A stretch of DNA of 64,000 nt from contig OX328126.1 in NCBI GenBank assembly GCA_946811695.1, positions 8,830,361 through 8,894,360 on the forward strand. Direction: 5' to 3'. The notes beneath the pieces are model-generated. The model saw only the letters and a list, made by a program, of their open reading frames with translations. It ran no database searches and was not told the DNA's origin. The translations under genes and the position numbers were made by a program. The stretch comes from Gonocerus acuteangulatus. Taxonomy: Eukaryota; Arthropoda; Insecta; Hemiptera; Coreidae. Positions 46,614 through 56,932 of the stretch are shown in pieces. The stretch's first letter is position 1. Every line of letters begins with the position of its first letter.

Positions 46614-47182
46614 TTGTGTGTGTGAGTGCGAGCGCGTGGGTGGGTGAGCGTGTCTGCGAGTGTGTTTCATCTGTTAACATTGACAGTAAATTCATAAAAA
46701 TCTACGTATTATACCTTACATTAATAAATTATTTAAAAGAATAAAATCCTATTATTGCCTTAAAACCAATTACTAAAATCGTATATTACCCATTTTTCAG
46801 AGTAGGTATATGATCAAAGAAAATGAATTAAGCATCAGAAATGTTTTTGGCCAAGAATATCAGTCCTGTACGTACCCCACTGTGCGGCGTGCAGCAATAA
46901 GGAGGCAGCTCCATTTTTTGGGATTTTCTGGTCAGAACATTATCATAGATTCAATAATGACCTCTATCTTATTAAATATGACACTACCACTCTAAAAAAG
47001 GTAACATCGGGTCCTTATGGACTCTCATAAGTCGGTGTATTTGTTGTATTAAGAAAAAGAAAATGGATATAAATATCAAGAGACTAAATGCTAATGCGTT
47101 TTTTTTTTTTTCGATTTGCCAAAAATGTGAAAGAGGGAGCTCCCTCTTTATTGCTGCTGCACGCTCTACAATTTTAGCTTCG

Positions 47183-47184
<2 letters not shown>

Positions 47185-47222
<38 letters not shown>
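47185..47222. repeat. (CA)n microsatellite
   Basis: About 38 bases of CA. Confidence 0.95.
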
Positions 47223-47225
<3 letters not shown>

Positions 47226-47261
47226 CGCAGCCCCATTGAGCCGAGTTCAAGGAATGGGAGA

Positions 47262-47500
47262 AAACTAGGTGGTTAGGTTAGGTTGGTGGTTTAAGGATAG
47301 AAAACTGCTTGGACATCTCCGCCCTAAAAGTATTATTAAATTGTGCAAGTTTAATGTTAGATGTGTTTTCTGTATTGTCTGTTTGTGATAGAGTTGTATT
47401 TGTTAGAATCTTGCTTTAGAAAAAAAATTATTGATATTAAAAATTTTCATAGACATAAGAACCAGATTCAAATGTCCGTAAAAAAAAGCAAGAAAAACAC
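47262..47500 (+). repeat. Interspersed repeat F, copy 2
   Basis: It starts GGTGGTTAGGTTAGGTTGG, then GAAAACTGCTTGGACATCTC, and parallels 34,420-34,690 to ATAAGAACCAGATTC. A T-rich tract follows it. Confidence 0.55.
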
Positions 47501-47519
47501 ACATAAAATATTTATATGT

Positions 47520-47790
47520 TTTGTTTTATTTTTAATTACTTCATTTTATTTTTTTTTATTTATTTTTTATTTTTTTATTTTGTATTTTTTTATTTATTTG
47601 TTTTTTTTCAATTGTTTTTATTTGTTTATTTATTTATTTTTTATTTATTTGTTTTGTATTTATTTATTTTTTATTTATTTATTTTGTATTTTTTTATTTA
47701 TTTATTTTTTATTTATTTATTTTGTATTTTTTTATTTATTTGTTTTTTTTTTCAATTGTTTTTATTTGTTTATTTATTTATTTTTTAAAT
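47520..47790. repeat. T-rich (TTTATTTAT) low-complexity tract
   Basis: About 270 bases of TTTATTTA-type repeats. A block with GTTTTTTTTCAATTGTTTTT recurs at about 47,600 and 47,745, so part of it is duplicated. The hydrophobic F/Y/I frames are artefacts. Confidence 0.9.
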
Positions 47791-47949
47791 ACTTTTTTTT
47801 GAAAACTAGAAAACCGCAATAGAGCTAACTTTTATCAGCACTATTGAGGTTGCATTCATAAAAGAATTTTGCAATAATTGATAATTAATTGACCTCTTAC
47901 TGAAATATAGGAATTCTTGTTGTGTCTCGACGTAATGTGCATTTATAAC

Positions 47950-48000
47950 GAATTTTCCTGAAGAGGCACCGAAAAGCTTTGAATGTGTAAAATGAAGTAT
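47950..48000 (+). repeat. Decayed Penelope tail (P7)
   Basis: CCTGAAGAGGCACCGAAAAG is almost the same as the core at 62,142-62,160, but the GAAAC half has become TTGAATGTG. I treat it as an old, broken copy of the same tail. Confidence 0.4.
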
Positions 48001-49271
48001 TCTTCACCTTCCATCTATAGCGAGAATTTCAAAGGGTTAATTTTTAGCTCTTCTCAGCGAACAAAAACCAGAAGTTAATTTGAGAAAACTAGCTATTACA
48101 AGAGCAAAGCGCTGAGAGACGTGCTATTGACACTGCCGCTGAATAGAAGTCTTGACATATTTGACAGTTCTTAATTTGACACTGTCGACGTTGCAGAATT
48201 TGACACTTGAAACTACAAAGGATATTTTAATTAGGGCCGATAAAGAATCGATTCCACTTGAGCTGTCGGAAGTAACGAGGTATTTCTGCTTAGTCCCCGC
48301 TTTTCGGCTGCCCTTTCAAATCTTGCTCCCGGGAGCTCATTAGACAAGCAGTAGCAGTCAAAGTTTTTTTTTTTTTTTTACTTGTTAAGGTTAGGGGAGA
48401 AAATTCCACGGAAAAGGGAGAGAGATATTTTTGGATTTCTCTTTATACGATAATATATTCTTCTTTAAGATCATTGGCATAATGCGTCATCTCCTTCGTC
48501 ATGTCTTTCCTACGGAATTTCGCGAATTGATACAGGCTTTTGGAAGTGAACCCACACCACAAAAGATGATCACCTCCAAGGCCGACTTCCGCCACCACGA
48601 CCCGGCGGAATATGAATGGTGTCTTTGGAAAATGTCACTTTTTTATTTTATTATTATTATTTATTTACTTATTTATTCATTTTTTAAAATTTATTTTTAA
48701 GTATTTTTTTATTATTTTATATATGTTATTATTTTCTATCGAAATTTATTTTTATTTATTTTTGCAATAAATATACATTTTTCTTCACTTGCAATTTTGA
48801 TATTGTCTTATTAAGCCACTTGATAAACGAACCGTACATCTTCCAAGGAGAAATGTGAAAACTAACCAGCCATGAAACGACTCACCCCGTGTGAAACGAA
48901 ACGAAAAAAGGACCGGGCCATCTTGAAAGTCTAAGGAACTCGATAAAGTTGATAAATTGTAAGAGACTGCAGAAAGTTTTCCCTGAATGTTAGATTCCGT
49001 TCGTCCCGAGGACCTTCCGTTCCTCTACAGAAATAACATAGAACTTAGATCTCATATTGTTCTTTTCTTGTTTTCGCTCGTTTCCCCGTTCTAGGTTTCC
49101 TCTGTACGAGACAAGGTTATATCCTCGGTGGCTCAGGAAAGGACGGGAAAACTTTTCGAAATGTCTTTACTATTTTCTAAGAGCTGCAATATAAGGCTAA
49201 TGTCACCATCAGAACTTCACATATTTCCATAAATAACGCCTTAAAATGGATATAAAAAACATGGATGAACA
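48001..49271. other. Spacer, nothing recognised
   Basis: Several short frames (48,152-48,343; 48,431-48,700) without motifs. T-rich segments at 48,365 and 48,640-48,770. Confidence 0.35.
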
Positions 49272-49436
49272 TTGCACCGGTTCCCCTTGATTGAAGTTAA
49301 GCAACGTCGGGCGTGGCCAGTATCTGTATGGGTGACCGACCGCTAGCTGTTGGCATTAATGTAAGAGGGTGGCTAACTGTAGATAGCCCGGAGTTAATAA
49401 CCCGAGTGTTGATACCCCGTTAAACATACACACAAA
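49272..49436 (+). mobile_element. 5S-rRNA-derived SINE
   Basis: The head holds the conserved middle and 3' half of 5S rRNA: GAAGTTAAGCAACGTCGGGC (A-box region), GGCCAGTATCTGTATGGGTG (C-box region) and the 5S-like end CTGTTGGCATT. A non-5S body follows (AGAGGGTGGCTAACTGTAGA, TAGCCCGG, then CCCGAGTGTTGATACC) with an ACACAC/A-rich end. The first part of 5S rRNA is missing or too diverged, so it is not a 5S gene. The SINE3 class (5S-headed SINEs transcribed from the internal type 1 promoter) is known in animals. A truncated relative is at 30,748. Confidence 0.75.
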
Positions 49437-49482
49437 AAATATTAATCAACGTTGATATTATCAAAGTTTCTTATATAAGCAA

Positions 49483-49562
<80 letters not shown>
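49483..49562. repeat. (TA)n microsatellite
   Basis: About 80 bases of TA at the 3' end of the T2 SINE. Confidence 0.95.
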
Positions 49563-50037
<475 letters not shown>

Positions 50038-50362
50038 ATCACGTGTCTGTATGTTTGTCAGTCTGTCTGTTTGTGTGTTTGTTCCTTATACAAATCCACA
50101 CCGTTTGACCGAACTTGGCACACAGGTAGGTCTTGATACAACGCACAGTGGGGCCAAAAGATTTTTCGTGTTACAAAAGACAGCCTCCAAATCTTAATCG
50201 ATTTTAATGCATTTTTTTTTTTTAAATTAAAGCTAATAAAATTTAGAACAACTCCGATTGGCCAGAATTTTGTTTTTTGTTTTCCGTGTTTATTAAAATG
50301 CGTGTAAATAATTCACAACCTTTTACAATTGAACATAAAATAATATTTTATTTTTCATCTAA

Positions 50363-50648
50363 ATGGAATTCCAGCTATAGAAGCTGCCGGAGAGAAGAAG
50401 TAGTCCTTACAAGACTTAGAATTGGACATACTCTACTAACTCACTCTTACTTAATGACAAAACAAGACATACCACTATGTACAGAATGCAATAAGACATT
50501 AACAGTAAAACACTTACTAACAGACTGCAGGAAACGTGAAAACATCAACATGCCACATGATATGTACGAACTTTTGACAGATGGTAGCCCGCACATATCT
50601 ATTATTTTAGACTTTTTAAAACACATAAAAATTTACGAAGGCATATAG
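50363..50648 (+). pseudogene. LINE ORF2, C-terminal zinc-knuckle region
   Basis: Frame 50,363-50,648 reads SYRSCRREEVVLTRLRIGHT, LLTHSYLMTKQD, then LCTECNKTLTVKHLLTDC (C-x2-C-x7-H-x4-C zinc knuckle), R-K-R-E-N and a hydrophobic end HISIILDFLKHIKIYEG, stop at 50,646. This is the C-terminus of an I/Jockey-type LINE protein. The frame is intact, so the copy is young. The open frame continues to the left (50,277) only through transposon sequence and is not part of the protein. The reverse transcriptase domain is missing. Confidence 0.8.
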
Positions 50649-50917
50649 GAAAAACGAAAAATTTGAAATATGTTAAAATTAATTTTATAATTCAATTTTA
50701 TTTGTACAAAATAAAGGGAAACGATTTAGTTTATTAAAAATAATTTATTACTTATCTGTTTTTTATTTTATAGTTGACCTTTATGTTTGGTATTTTTATT
50801 ATTCTATTTTTTTTCTTTTTGCCCTTTTTTTTGTGTTGTATAGTTGATAGATTCAGTTATTTAATTTTTTATTTAAATGTTTTACTTTTGATGTGCTAGA
50901 CCTTTTATTTTGTTTGC

Positions 50918-51610
50918 ACTCTAGGTGTTTATAGAGCTAATCGCCTAGTTGCACTCTAGGTGTTTATAGAGCTAATCGCCTAGTTGCTTGCACTCTAGGT
51001 GTTTATAGAGCTAATCGCCTAGTTGCTTGCACTCTAGGTGTTTATAGAGCTAATCGCCTAGTTGCTTGCACTCTAGGTGTTTATAGAGCTAATCGCCTAG
51101 TTGCTTGCACTCTAGGTGTTTATAGAGCTAATCGCCTAGTTGCTTGCACTCTAGGTGTTTATAGAGCTAATCGCCTAGTTGCTTGCACTCTAGGTGTTTA
51201 TAGAGCTAATCGCCTAGTTGCTTGCACTCTAGGTGTTTATAGAGCTAATCGCCTAGTTGCTTGCACTCTAGGTGTTTATAGAGCTAATCGCCTAGTTGCT
51301 TGCACTCTAGGTGTTTATAGAGCTAATCGCCTAGTTGCTTGCACTCTAGGTGTTTATAGAGCTAATCGCCTAGTTGCTTGCACTCTAGGTGTTTATAGAG
51401 CTAATCGCCTAGTTGCTTGCACTCTAGGTGTTTATAGAGCTAATCGCCTAGTTGCTTGCACTCTAGGTGTTTATAGAGCTAATCGCCTAGTTGCTTGCAC
51501 TCTAGGTGTTTATAGAGCTAATCGCCTAGTTGCTTGCACTCTAGGTGTTTATAGAGCTAATCGCCTAGTTGCTTGCACTCTAGGTGTTTATAGAGCTAAT
51601 CGCCTAGTTG
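50918..51610. repeat. 39-bp satellite, 18 copies, in a LINE 3' region
   Basis: Nearly identical 39-bp units (GCACTCTAGGTGTTTATAGA, GCTAATCGCCTAGTTGCTT). The first two units are 35 bp and lack GCTT, which gives the array a direction. Each unit has short inverted ends (CTAGGTG/CGCCTAG). It contains stops, so it is non-coding. Confidence 0.97.
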
Positions 51611-52893
51611 ATAGCTCTTAAATCATATAAATAAAATAAAAATTATTTTTCATCTAACATAATATCAGCACTATATCATGTCGTTGAAATTAGACAATCA
51701 TATCCTGATTAGACATGGAAAAATCCAAATCTCTTTTCAAATCACTCAAAAATCATGTTATTTCAATTCGTCTCATTTTTAATTAAGCTAAATTCATGTT
51801 TAGAAGATGTTAGTCTGATTTTTCCAAGTCCAATCAGGATTTGAATGTTTGATTTCAACGATCTCGTGCTGATATTAGGTTAGATGACAAATATATTATT
51901 TTACGTTAAATTGTAAAGGTTTGTTAATTATTTACACTAAATATAATAAACAGGGAAAACAAAAATCTGGCCAGACAAAGTTGTTCTAAATCTAATTAGC
52001 TTTAATTTAAAGAAAAATGCATTAAAATCGGTTAAGATTTGGAGGCTGTAGCCTTTTTTGATATACGAAAAGTCTTTTGGCCCACTGTGCGGCGAGTGTC
52101 ATAGGCTAGGCCAAAAACGTCTATCAGCTCTCTGTCTGTATGTTTGTTCCTTATACAAATACACACCGTTCGACTGATTTTGACCAAACTTGGCACACGT
52201 CTATATCTTGATACGGTGAGTATCATAGGCTAGGTCAAAAACGCCTACCATCTGTCTTCCTGTATGTTTGTTTCTAATACAAATCCACACCGTTCGACTG
52301 ATTTTGACCAAACTTGGCACACGTCTATATCTTGATACGGTGAGTATCATAGGCTAGGTCAAAAACGCCTACCATCTGTCTTCCTGTATGTTTGTTTCTA
52401 ATACAAATCCACACCGTTCGACTGATTTTGACCAAACTTGGCACACGGGTATATCTGGATACGGTGAGTATCATAGGCTAGGTCAAAAACGCCTACCATC
52501 TGTCTTCCTGTATGTTTGTTTCTAATACAAATCCACACCGTTTGACTGATTTTGACGAAATTTGGAACACGTTTATATCTTGATACGGTGAGTATCATAG
52601 GCTAAGTCAAAAACGCCTACCATCTTTCTGCCTGTATGTTTGTTTCTAACACAAATCCACACCGTTTGACTGATTTTGACCAAACTTGGCACATAGGTAG
52701 GTCTTGATCCGGGGAGTGTCATAATCTAGGTTAAAATCGTCTAGGACTCACAATTTGTAGGTCAGGGGTACGAAACTTTGAACCCGAACAGTTACAGATT
52801 TGTGTTATTACTTGTTTGGTTTCATATTTATTTATTTTGCCTTTTCTAGTTGCAGAACGTAGGTGTAGCCTGGCACGTCGGGTAACAGCTAGT

Positions 52894-53454
52894 AAATAAT
52901 AATGACAAATAAACCAAAATTACTGGAAAGGTAAAAGGCCAGCGAAATAAATAAAATAGCAAAACTTTCTGAGCATAAATAATGCATACTGTATTAATCC
53001 CGAAGGAAATGAGTGTATATAATTTTTTTTTTTATTATTTATATAATGTTGTATTTATTTCTCTCTTCTCCTATTGTATTAATACATATAAAGTGTATAT
53101 GTTTTAGAACAGTAACTGGCTGAGATATGATAGAAGAGAGGAAGGATTATCATGAACCTACCATCAGTTTTCTCTGACACTCATCCTCTCTGCACGATTA
53201 ATCAAGCGCAGCTTCTAGGAACCCTATCCTACTCACCCTTCCCTTATGGTATATCTCTTCTTGATAGCTTATCATCTCTCTTAAGGTGGTGGGGAAATAG
53301 TTTTAGGGAAATATTATATAACATTACAAGGGTTCTTCCGGTTTAAAATGAGAAATAAAAATGAAAAATGTCCACAGTTCCTCTATTTAGTGCGAACGTT
53401 TTCAGAGACCTATTTTAATGTGTGTTGCAGACAGTTAGTTTGTACATAACAAAC
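52894..53454. other. AT-rich spacer
   Basis: Nothing recognised. A 64-codon frame at 53,152 has no motif. Confidence 0.35.
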
Positions 53455-53576
53455 TAACTGTCTACAACTCACTTATAAAACCTATATGGACTTACGGAAT
53501 ATAACTCTGGGGGACAGCCAAGCATTCCAACATCCACGGAATCCAAACATTTCAATCCATAGTCCTACGTACCATA
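53455..53576 (+). pseudogene. Jockey-type LINE ORF2 fragment ending in a satellite
   Basis: Reads IKPIWTYGI, stop, LWGTAKHSNIHGIQTFQSI and VLRTID, the W-T-Y-G-I-x-L-W-G-T-A block of Jockey-like LINEs. It is closest to the copy at 6,657 (LWGTAKHSNIQRIQ). The frame has one in-frame stop and is cut at once by the 30-bp array, so the satellite replaced or expanded at the breakpoint. Confidence 0.75.
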
Positions 53577-53963
53577 GACACCTGAGGCTTGAACAAGTAA
53601 CCTAGGGACACATGAGGCTTGAACAAGTAACCTAGGGACACCTGAGGCTTGAACAAGTAACCTAGGGACACCTGAGGCTTGAACAAGTAACCACGGGGCA
53701 CCTGAGGCTTGAACAAGTAACCTAGGGACACCTGAGGCTTGAACAAGTAACCTAGGGACACCTGAGGCTTGAACAAGTAACCTAGGGACACCTGAGGCTT
53801 GAACAAGTAACCTAGGGACACCTGAGGCTTGAACAAGTAACCTAGGGACACCTGAGGCTTGAACAAGTAACCTAGGGACACCTGAGGCTTGAACAAGTAA
53901 CCTAGGGACACCTGAGGCTTGAACAAGTAACCTAGGGACACCTGAGGCTTGAACAAGTAACCT
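53576..53963. repeat. 30-bp minisatellite, 13 copies
   Basis: Thirteen exact or nearly exact 30-bp units (CACCTGAGGCTTGAACAAGT). One unit has CCACGGGG and one has CACATGAGG. The 134-codon minus-strand frame (LFKPQVSLGY) is an artefact. Confidence 0.97.
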
Positions 53964-54169
53964 TTATTAAATTATATCGTGCAATTGAATTGCAGATTGT
54001 AAGACACTATTCTACATCCGGACACAAATCAGTATATTATCAAAACAAAATTAAATTTTTTCGCAACCTAGTGGCGTTGTATTGATATTCTAGTAGTTTC
54101 CCAAGTTCACCACAAGATAGTAGGAGACACATAACTTGTTCATGTCTCCTCTATTAGGACTAAGATCAC

Positions 54170-54770
54170 TCATGAATGAAGAGAAATACGAAATCAGCTC
54201 CCAGTGAGGTGTGCATTACTCTTCAAATTAATTCCGCTAGACCCGCACAGCACCTGTGTATTAAATGTAGCGCACAAAATGACCTTCAAAATAAGTTAAA
54301 TCCAATTTTTCATCAAAATATTTTTTTCTTTAAACAGCAAAACCTTTTCTTTTGGAAATCCATTTAATCTCATCAAAAACAAAGAAATTAATGAGAGAGT
54401 GACCTCATAAAAATTTATTTCCTAAAGAAATTATACTAGCTTAGATGTTTTTTGTGACCCCTGAAAAGTTGTACGATTTGGATATGTCCTGTTTTGAAAG
54501 CCGACGCCTCATTGAATGATAATTTTTAAGACATGATTTCTAGAGTCCTAAGCAAAAACAAAAAATTCTAGTAATAAAGCTGAGAAAGTATCATTCAATG
54601 GGGTTAAAAATTGGGCTGCTCCCAGAAAACGTAAGCTCTTACCCATGTTGCCGCTGCATTCAATACGCGGGTGCTGTGCGGGTTTCACCCGAAATTCATT
54701 TGTCCAGTGATGCACGCCTCGTGCGGAGCTGATTTCGTTATTATGTATTACATCATTTAGCAATGCCGCC
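54170..54770. repeat. Imperfect inverted repeat pair (foldback-like)
   Basis: 54,190-54,285 (CGAAATCAGCTCC, GACCCGCACAGCACC) is inverted at 54,640-54,745 (GGTGCTGTGCGGGT, GGAGCTGATTTCG). Arms about 100 bp, about 75% alike, spacer about 350 bp. Family unknown. The right arm is followed by the Helentron-like start motif at 54,795. Confidence 0.55.
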
Positions 54771-54792
54771 GAAGTAACATGCTTACCACGAA

Positions 54793-54815
54793 ATTTGCTT
54801 AGTTATGCAGCTCCT
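54793..54815 (-). repeat. Isolated Helentron-like 5' terminal motif
   Basis: Minus strand CAGGAGCTGCATAACTAAGC, identical to the start of the elements at 27,966 and 15,420 (reverse), then a different body. Either a third element of the group with its own interior, or a solo end. Confidence 0.45.
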
Positions 54816-55485
54816 GAAGCCTGGAATTCGTATATATTTCTACCTCTTAATCCACAAGGTTTTCTGAAGTTTTTTGGGGGTATTCTTATCCAAGCTTCCT
54901 CTGATCCACTTCATCTTTATTTTTCTTCAACCCCATCATGTTGAGCCTAAGGTTCTTCGAAAAGCATACACCTTCCTCATTTTCACATCTGAAATAAGAC
55001 TAATTTCCAATCTACCCATGAAATAATTGAACCGAATTCTAAACCAACGTTCCAGTTCCTCCTCGCCTTAAGTTTTCGCCGACTCCTTTCTCCTGAACAC
55101 CGAAAGACTGATTAAATACACCCATCGAGTCGGGATAAGACAAGGAGAGACTCCAAGGACAGAGGCTCATCAAGCAGCCGTCCAGGTAGGTCGGACGTGA
55201 TCGAATTGGCAAGTCCGTTTTGGCGGACTTTAACGGATAGTTACTAGAGTAAATAGGCAGCTTCTGAACTTCTACCACGGAAGAGATGAACTACCAAAAC
55301 CCACAGTCTTAGAAGGATATCCTACACTAACAAGCAAAAAAAAAATACAAGAAAAAGGTAGAAAACCGAAAAAAAATAATAGTTTTGGAAGGCTGTATAA
55401 AAAAAAATCATTAATTTAATTTAAATTTTAACGGCCATTATAATTAACTCAGAATTGTTGGACGGGTTATCTACAGGTCACCACC
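54816..55485. other. Spacer, nothing recognised
   Basis: No motif in the 79-codon minus frame at 55,039-55,278. Confidence 0.35.
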
Positions 55486-55625
55486 CTTTTTTAGCCAGGA
55501 CAGGGCTGATGCCTTCTTTTTTTTCCTAAGAAAATCCACCACCCCTAGTGGGCATCGAACTCACGACTCTTGGCTCGGAGTGTTAAGTGCTCACGCCTTA
55601 ACACTCACGGCCACCGGGCCCCCGA
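55486..55625 (-). mobile_element. tRNA-derived SINE, family T3, copy on minus strand
   Basis: Minus strand: CGTGAGTGTTAAGGCGTGAG, the B box GTGAGTTCGATGCCC, then AAGGCATCAGCCCTGTCCTG and GGGTGGTGACCTGTAGATAA. Matches 16,738-16,890 through head and body. The ACCTGTAGATAACCCG end also resembles the body of the 5S-SINE (CTGTAGATAGCCCG), a hint of shared 3' ends. Confidence 0.75.
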
Positions 55626-55916
55626 AATCAATAAGAATTGATGAATCTTCACTAAAAGTTAAATGGAAAATTAGAAAATCTCAAAACCAACTGGCATCGG
55701 ATTGATTCCTGATAATAGTACCAAGAATCTATTAGGAGTCGATGACGATCATGGAAATGGACGTTCGAACAGGCGTGTAGATGCTGCATGGCAGAGTAGG
55801 GCATTATTCAAATATAAAATTATTCATTGAATAAGTTATTCATCCACTGATTTATTTTTTATTCTGTGAATAACAGGGTTGGCTCATTATTCAATAAATT
55901 TTTATTGAATAAGAAT

Positions 55917-56932
55917 TTATATTGTTTTTATTTAGGTTAATGTGTACACATTCTACAACTCATTCTACTATAGTCCGAGAGCCAGCAACGCACTTTTCAT
56001 GAAGTGTTTTATGCATCTTGAAATTTTGCTATAATGTACATCTTGGGTAGATAAGAAGGTATATATGTGTTTCCTGGACATACCTTGGAACACGAGGTAC
56101 TGCGCATAGGGGAAAGGTACAAAAAAATATTTCCCAAAAATAGAGTTTTATTCAGAAGCCAACTATCTTTAATGTAAAATTAAGTCAATTTTACAACGAA
56201 TAATAAATATGGCAGAAACTTTTAAGGGGTATAACACGTAAAAAAAAAAATGAATTGTTTTTATTCTAATATTAAATGAGAATTTTATCCACGCTGCCAT
56301 TAAAACCGGAACAGCTGTACAAGATCATGTGAGCAAGAACCAATGAGAGCACAGAAAACAACCAAGACTGCGCAGTCGCCTCATGCAATCTTACGGTTAC
56401 ACGCAGTGTATTGCAGTCTATCATATTCAACATTTATTTTTATGTTTCCTGATAATTAAACCCCAAAAAAGTGTCTGCCCTTTTGTAATTATTTTCAAAT
56501 ATGTTTACTGAAGACGCTGTTTAAATCGCAGCGTGAATAAAGCACTTAATTTAATATTAAAAATAAAAACTAGGTACTTAGTTTTTTTTTATTATTATCA
56601 TTTTAACCCCCTTAAAAGTGCCTGCGTTATTTATTATTAATTTGAAAATTGCCTTAATTTGCCATTTTTTTCAATAATAATAGTTGGCTTCTGAATAAAA
56701 CTCTACTTTTGGGCAATATTGTTTTGCACCTTTCTTCTATGCGCAGTACCTGGTGTTACAAGGTATGTCCAGGAAACACATCCTTCTTATACCTTCTTAT
56801 CTACCCAAGAGGTATATTATAGCAAAATTTCAAGGTGCATAAAACACTTCATGAAAAGAGTGTTGCTGGCTCTCGGTCTACTATAGATCTCTGAAAGCGT
56901 TTAAATTAACCTAAATAAAAACAATATAAACT
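55917..56932. mobile_element. Foldback element family D (~1 kb, ~300-bp arms)
   Basis: Outer ends TTTATATTGTTTTTATTTAG and, inverted, CTAAATAAAAACAATATAAA. Next GTCCGAGAGCCAGCAAC against GTTGCTGGCTCTCGGTC, then GCTATAATGTACATCTTGGG and its inverse near 56,810. The arms run about 300 bp. The middle (56,250-56,500) is not palindromic. No ORF. A single arm occurs at 4,640-5,060. Confidence 0.7.

Larger units (their letters stand above)
40183..46889. mobile_element. Transib-like DNA transposon (non-autonomous) enclosing a 63-bp satellite
   Basis: Left end CACAGTGGGGTA (40,188 on) and right end TACCCCACTGTG (to 46,884; bases 46,873-46,884 on this strand) are inverted, 12 of 12. The same 5-bp GC-rich duplication, CGGCG, flanks both ends (40,183-40,187 and 46,885-46,889). 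Beyond the 12 bp, CTGGCCAAAA on the left parallels TTGGCCAAAAA on the right strand. CACWGTG-type ends and 5-bp GC-rich duplications are the known signature of Transib, the superfamily related to RAG1. No transposase frame is seen in the 6.7 kb. Most of the interior is satellite; 45,542-46,877 is unassigned apart from a GT microsatellite. Confidence 0.65.
50363..51638 (+). mobile_element. 5'-truncated LINE inserted in the foldback element
   Basis: A 15-bp target duplication TTATTTTTCATCTAA (50,348-50,362, and again right of the insertion near 51,641-51,657) brackets it. Inside are a short ORF2 end (50,363-50,648), about 270 bp of AT-rich 3' UTR, a 39-bp satellite and an A-rich tail (TCATATAAATAAAATAAAA). 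The final GAGCTA...TAGCTC hairpin resembles the hairpin after the LINE at 6,657 (AAGAGCTT...AAGCTCTT). Confidence 0.7.
50139..52094. mobile_element. Transib-like foldback (palindromic) element, itself interrupted by a LINE
   Basis: Ends CACAGTGGGGCCAAAAGA (50,144 on) and, inverted, TCTTTTGGCCCACTGTG (to 52,089). The flanks are CAACG (50,139-50,143) and CGGCG (52,090-52,094), read as one 5-bp duplication with two changes. The arms continue inward for about 300 bp with about 85-90% identity by eye (GCCTCCAAATCTTA.CCGATTTT; CTAATATCAGCAC; GAAATTAGACA / GAAATCAAACA). Without the LINE the element is about 650 bp, nearly all palindrome. It shares the terminal 11 bases with the element at 40,188. 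No coding capacity. Confidence 0.65.

Noticed and set aside
47262..47290. Insect telomere repeat (TTAGG)n
   Set aside because: Only two or three units, and it is the start of a dispersed repeat also present at 34,420.
47950..48000. Seventh hammerhead ribozyme
   Set aside because: The first half of the core is intact but the GAAAC half is lost, so it is listed only as a decayed tail.
49272..49350. 5S rRNA gene
   Set aside because: Only the middle and 3' half of 5S is kept, with changes in conserved bases, and a SINE body follows.
53552..53956. 134-codon ORF (LFKPQVSLGY repeats)
   Set aside because: Product of the 30-bp array.
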